Source: Candidatus Brevundimonas colombiensis (GTDB taxonomy: Bacteria > Pseudomonadota > Alphaproteobacteria > Caulobacterales > Caulobacteraceae). From it: DNA of 64,000 bases. Made by a program: the position numbers and the translations under genes. The notes under the pieces are model-generated. The model did not search any database. It had not been told where the DNA came from and saw only the letters and a list, made by a program, of their open reading frames with translations. Positions 61,833 to 64,000 of this stretch are shown here, piece by piece. The stretch lies in the NCBI GenBank assembly GCA_029202665.1, contig CP119326.1:3038001-3102000 (forward strand), read 5' to 3'. Numbering within the stretch: position 1 is the stretch's first letter; every line of letters starts with the position of its first letter.

Positions 61833-61933
61833 AATCTCCGCGTTGGATCGCCGCCCCGACTTGCCCCCCGCCCGCCCCCGCGTTAGGCGTGGTCAACAGC
61901 CGATATTCACCAGGCAATGAAAAAGGGAGAGCG

Positions 61934-62674
61934 ATGGGAAAGATCTACGCTGACGTCACGTCCGCGCTGGAAGGGCTGACCTTCGACGGCATGACGGTCA
62001 TGTCCGGCGGCTTCGGCCTGTGCGGCATCCCCGAGAACCTGATCGCCGCCCTGCGCGACAGCGGCGTCAAAGGCCTGACGGTCATCTCCAACAACGCCGG
62101 CGTCGACGGGTTTGGTCTGGGCCAACTGCTCGGAACCCGCCAGATCGCCAAGATGATCTCGTCCTACGTCGGCGAGAACAAGGAGTTCGAGCGTCAGTAT
62201 CTGGCCGGCGAGCTGGAGCTGGAGTTCAACCCCCAGGGCACCCTGGCCGAGCGCATCCGCGCGGGCGGCGCGGGCATCCCCGCCTTCTTCACCGCCACCG
62301 GCGTCGGCACCCTGGTCGCCGAGGGCAAGGAGGTCCGCAACTTCAACGGCCGCGACTACGTCATGGAGACCGGCCTGATCGCCGACCTGTCGATCATCAA
62401 GGCGTGGAAGGCCGACGAGCGCGGCAACCTCGTGTTCCGCAAGACCGCCCGCAACTTCAACCCGATGATGGCCACGGCCGGCAAGGTCACGGTCGTCGAG
62501 GTCGAGCAGATCGTCCCCGTTGGCTCGCTCGATCCCGACCACATCCACACGCCGGGCGTCTATGTCGACCGCCTGGTCCAGACCGTGTCCGAGAAGCGCA
62601 TCGAACAGCGCACCGTGCGTCAGAGGGAGCCGGGCTCAAGTAGCGAAGCGGTAGCCCTAGGGGGGAATGCATAA
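61934..62674 (+). CDS. scoA: 3-oxoacid CoA-transferase subunit A
   Basis: 246 residues. VMSGGFGLCGIPENLIAALR, then SNNAGVDGFGLGQLL, GKEVRNFNGRDYVMETGLIA and RGNLVFRKTARNFNPMMATA match succinyl-CoA:3-ketoacid CoA-transferase subunit A. It activates acetoacetate with succinyl-CoA. AGGGAGA precedes the ATG at 61934. The last residues (GSSSEAVALGGNA) are a variable linker before subunit B, whose ATG overlaps this stop (TAATG). Confidence 0.93.
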   Translation: MGKIYADVTSALEGLTFDGMTVMSGGFGLCGIPENLIAALRDSGVKGLTVISNNAGVDGFGLGQLLGTRQIAKMISSYVGENKEFERQYLAGELELEFNPQGTLAERIRAGGAGIPAFFTATGVGTLVAEGKEVRNFNGRDYVMETGLIADLSIIKAWKADERGNLVFRKTARNFNPMMATAGKVTVVEVEQIVPVGSLDPDHIHTPGVYVDRLVQTVSEKRIEQRTVRQREPGSSSEAVALGGNA

Positions 62675-63330
62675 TGGCTCGTACTCGCGAACAACTGGCC
62701 GAGCGCGCCGCCCAGGAGCTTCAGGACGGCTTCTATGTCAACCTGGGCATCGGCATCCCGACCCTGGTGGCCAACTACATCCCCGCCGGCATGACCGTGA
62801 CCCTGCAGTCCGAGAACGGGATGTTGGGCATGGGCCCCTTCCCCTATGAGGGCGACGAGGATCCCGACCTGATCAACGCCGGCAAGCAGACGATCACCGA
62901 GATCCCCGAGTCGTCCTATTTCAGCAGCGCCGACAGCTTCGCCATGATCCGGGGCGGCCACATCAACCTGTCGATCCTGGGCGCGATGGAGGTGGCCCAG
63001 AACGGCGACATCGCCAACTGGATGATCCCCGGCAAGCTGGTCAAGGGCATGGGCGGCGCCATGGACCTGGTCGCGGGCGTCAAGCGCGTGGTCGTGGTCA
63101 TGGAGCACGCCAACAAGCACGGCCAGTCCAAGGTGCTGAAATCCTGCACCCTGCCCCTGACCGGCACGGGCGTCGTCAGCCGCATCATCACCGACCTGGC
63201 GACCTTCGACGTCAAGCCGGACGGCGCGGGCCTTGCACTGATCGAACTGGCCGACAGCGTCACCCTGGAAGAGGTCGCCGCCAAGACCGAGGCCGCCTAT
63301 TCGGTTTCGGAGAACCTCAAGACGGCCTGA
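62674..63330 (+). CDS. scoB: 3-oxoacid CoA-transferase subunit B
   Basis: 218 residues. YVNLGIGIPTLVANYIPAGM and LQSENGMLGMGPFPYEGDED carry the catalytic Glu of the SENG motif. It is coupled to scoA by TAATG and together they form the active heterodimer. Its end overlaps a convergent hypothetical gene by 14 bases. Confidence 0.95.
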   Translation: MARTREQLAERAAQELQDGFYVNLGIGIPTLVANYIPAGMTVTLQSENGMLGMGPFPYEGDEDPDLINAGKQTITEIPESSYFSSADSFAMIRGGHINLSILGAMEVAQNGDIANWMIPGKLVKGMGGAMDLVAGVKRVVVVMEHANKHGQSKVLKSCTLPLTGTGVVSRIITDLATFDVKPDGAGLALIELADSVTLEEVAAKTEAAYSVSENLKTA

Positions 63331-63886
63331 CCGGCGGCGACGAGGACGGCGTGCCTGACGAACCCTCGACATGAGGCGGGCACGTCGGCGCCGCGTCAGC
63401 CGATGTCTGCAATCCGCCGACCACGATCTGGATGACGGGCTCGTTCCAATGCTCGTAACCCGTCATCCCCGAGGGCACGGTGCAGACCGAGGTTTCGGCA
63501 GGTCCGCGCGCCTGTCCGCCCACATAGCTGACGATGAAGCCCGAATACTTCAGGCCCTCGCCCTGGCTGTTCTCGACCTTCAATAGCGACCCGACATCCC
63601 GGCGGGCATGCAGTCCGAACCGGACCGTTCCGGGCGCCGCCTCGTTCAGCGGCCCACGCGAGCCTTCCGCAGGCGGCAGGACATCGCGAACCTCGATGCG
63701 GTCCACCTTTATCAGATCGTAGGTTCCATTCGCGTTCCGACGAAGGGTCGCCCGTTCGCCTGCGGCCACGTTCAACGTGCCCTGAACAAAGGCGGACCGG
63801 CGGCCCTCGAACTGTTGGGGGGTGGGCGGATACGCCGGCGGCGCGTCCTGCATAAGGACCCCTGCCATCAAGGCGGCCAGTAACAT
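63317..63886 (-). CDS. Secreted hypothetical protein
   Basis: 189 residues. The N-terminus MLLAALMAGVLMQDAPPA looks like a short signal peptide. The rest is a compact beta-rich domain with two Cys (SVCTVPSG, APTCPPH) and a disordered Ser/Pro tail. No family was recognised. It is convergent with scoB. Confidence 0.6.
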   Translation of the reverse strand: MLLAALMAGVLMQDAPPAYPPTPQQFEGRRSAFVQGTLNVAAGERATLRRNANGTYDLIKVDRIEVRDVLPPAEGSRGPLNEAAPGTVRFGLHARRDVGSLLKVENSQGEGLKYSGFIVSYVGGQARGPAETSVCTVPSGMTGYEHWNEPVIQIVVGGLQTSADAAPTCPPHVEGSSGTPSSSPPVRPS

Positions 63887-63960
63887 GACGATCTCCAGTT
63901 GCGCGCCAGATAGCCTCTATCCCTGCCGATCCGTCAAGGACTGAAGACGCGGTCTAAGGA

Positions 63961-64000
63961 TCAGGATTGGACATCGAGCCTGCGATAGGCGGCGCCGACG
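63961..64000 (-). CDS. Possible 3' end of a minus-strand gene
   Basis: The minus strand reads VGAAYRRLDVQS then TGA (63961-63963), which has the look of a protein C-terminus. Too little is inside the window to identify it. Confidence 0.25.
   Translation of the reverse strand, partial: VGAAYRRLDVQS

Overview
This looks like the chromosome of a GC-rich alphaproteobacterium, most likely Caulobacterales (Brevundimonas or Caulobacter type). That rests on inference from protein relatedness and gene content: a methylcitrate cycle using AcnD, a guaB...guaA block, a QueH-type queuosine enzyme, and a duplicated DUF2061 protein. No rRNA or tRNA genes were recognised, and no CRISPR array was seen.

Layout. 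(1) 1-5.1 kb is core metabolism: a 5'-complete but window-truncated acnD on the minus strand, divergent from a thioesterase-prpC-prpB operon for propionyl-CoA disposal, then queH. (2) 5.2-9.0 kb is a haem-acquisition block on the minus strand: a TonB protein, a haem oxygenase and a haem-type TonB-dependent receptor fused to an Omp25/Omp31-like small barrel. The receptor has lost its N-terminal plug at about 9.0 kb, where a plus-strand remnant of a conjugative LPD7-type protein abuts it. (3) 9.0-43.58 kb is a genomic island ending at the 3' end of guaA, beside a frameshifted tyrosine integrase. It carries remnants of a conjugative or mobilisable element (relaxase, MobC, an RP4-like nic sequence, ArdC, DUF736, a ParB fragment, AlpA) interleaved with probable anti-phage genes. 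(4) 43.58-52.2 kb returns to core genes: guaA, a nucleosidase, an RsmB-type methyltransferase, MAPEG, guaB, DUF2061, DUF2332, rlmE and a cyclophilin. (5) 52.2-60.1 kb is an exopolysaccharide or O-antigen cluster. (6) 60.2-64 kb holds DUF2177, a CFA-synthase-like methyltransferase, the ketoacid CoA-transferase pair scoA/scoB and a secreted hypothetical protein.

The island is the most interesting part. Candidate defence modules, left to right: an MBL-fold/unknown/DUF4062-like set (9.5-12.8 kb); a 1216-residue protein with a C-terminal PD-(D/E)xK nuclease (13.2-16.9 kb); a DNA methyltransferase tail-to-tail with a 1414-residue Fe-S nuclease/helicase (17.2-22.5 kb); a nucleotidyltransferase-HEPN/DUF5677/PD-(D/E)xK set (26.4-29.7 kb); a restriction-modification locus with two different BglII-family endonucleases and one m5C methyltransferase (30.1-33.3 kb); a Gabija-like OLD nuclease/UvrD helicase pair extended by one or two HEPN proteins (34.5-39.2 kb); a PD-(D/E)xK/unknown pair (39.2-41.1 kb); and an orphan AbiEi-type antitoxin (41.4-42.0 kb).

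The methyltransferase plus nuclease/helicase pair and the HEPN-extended Gabija-like operon are the strongest candidates for undescribed system architectures. All functional calls come from reading motifs by eye; no database search was run.
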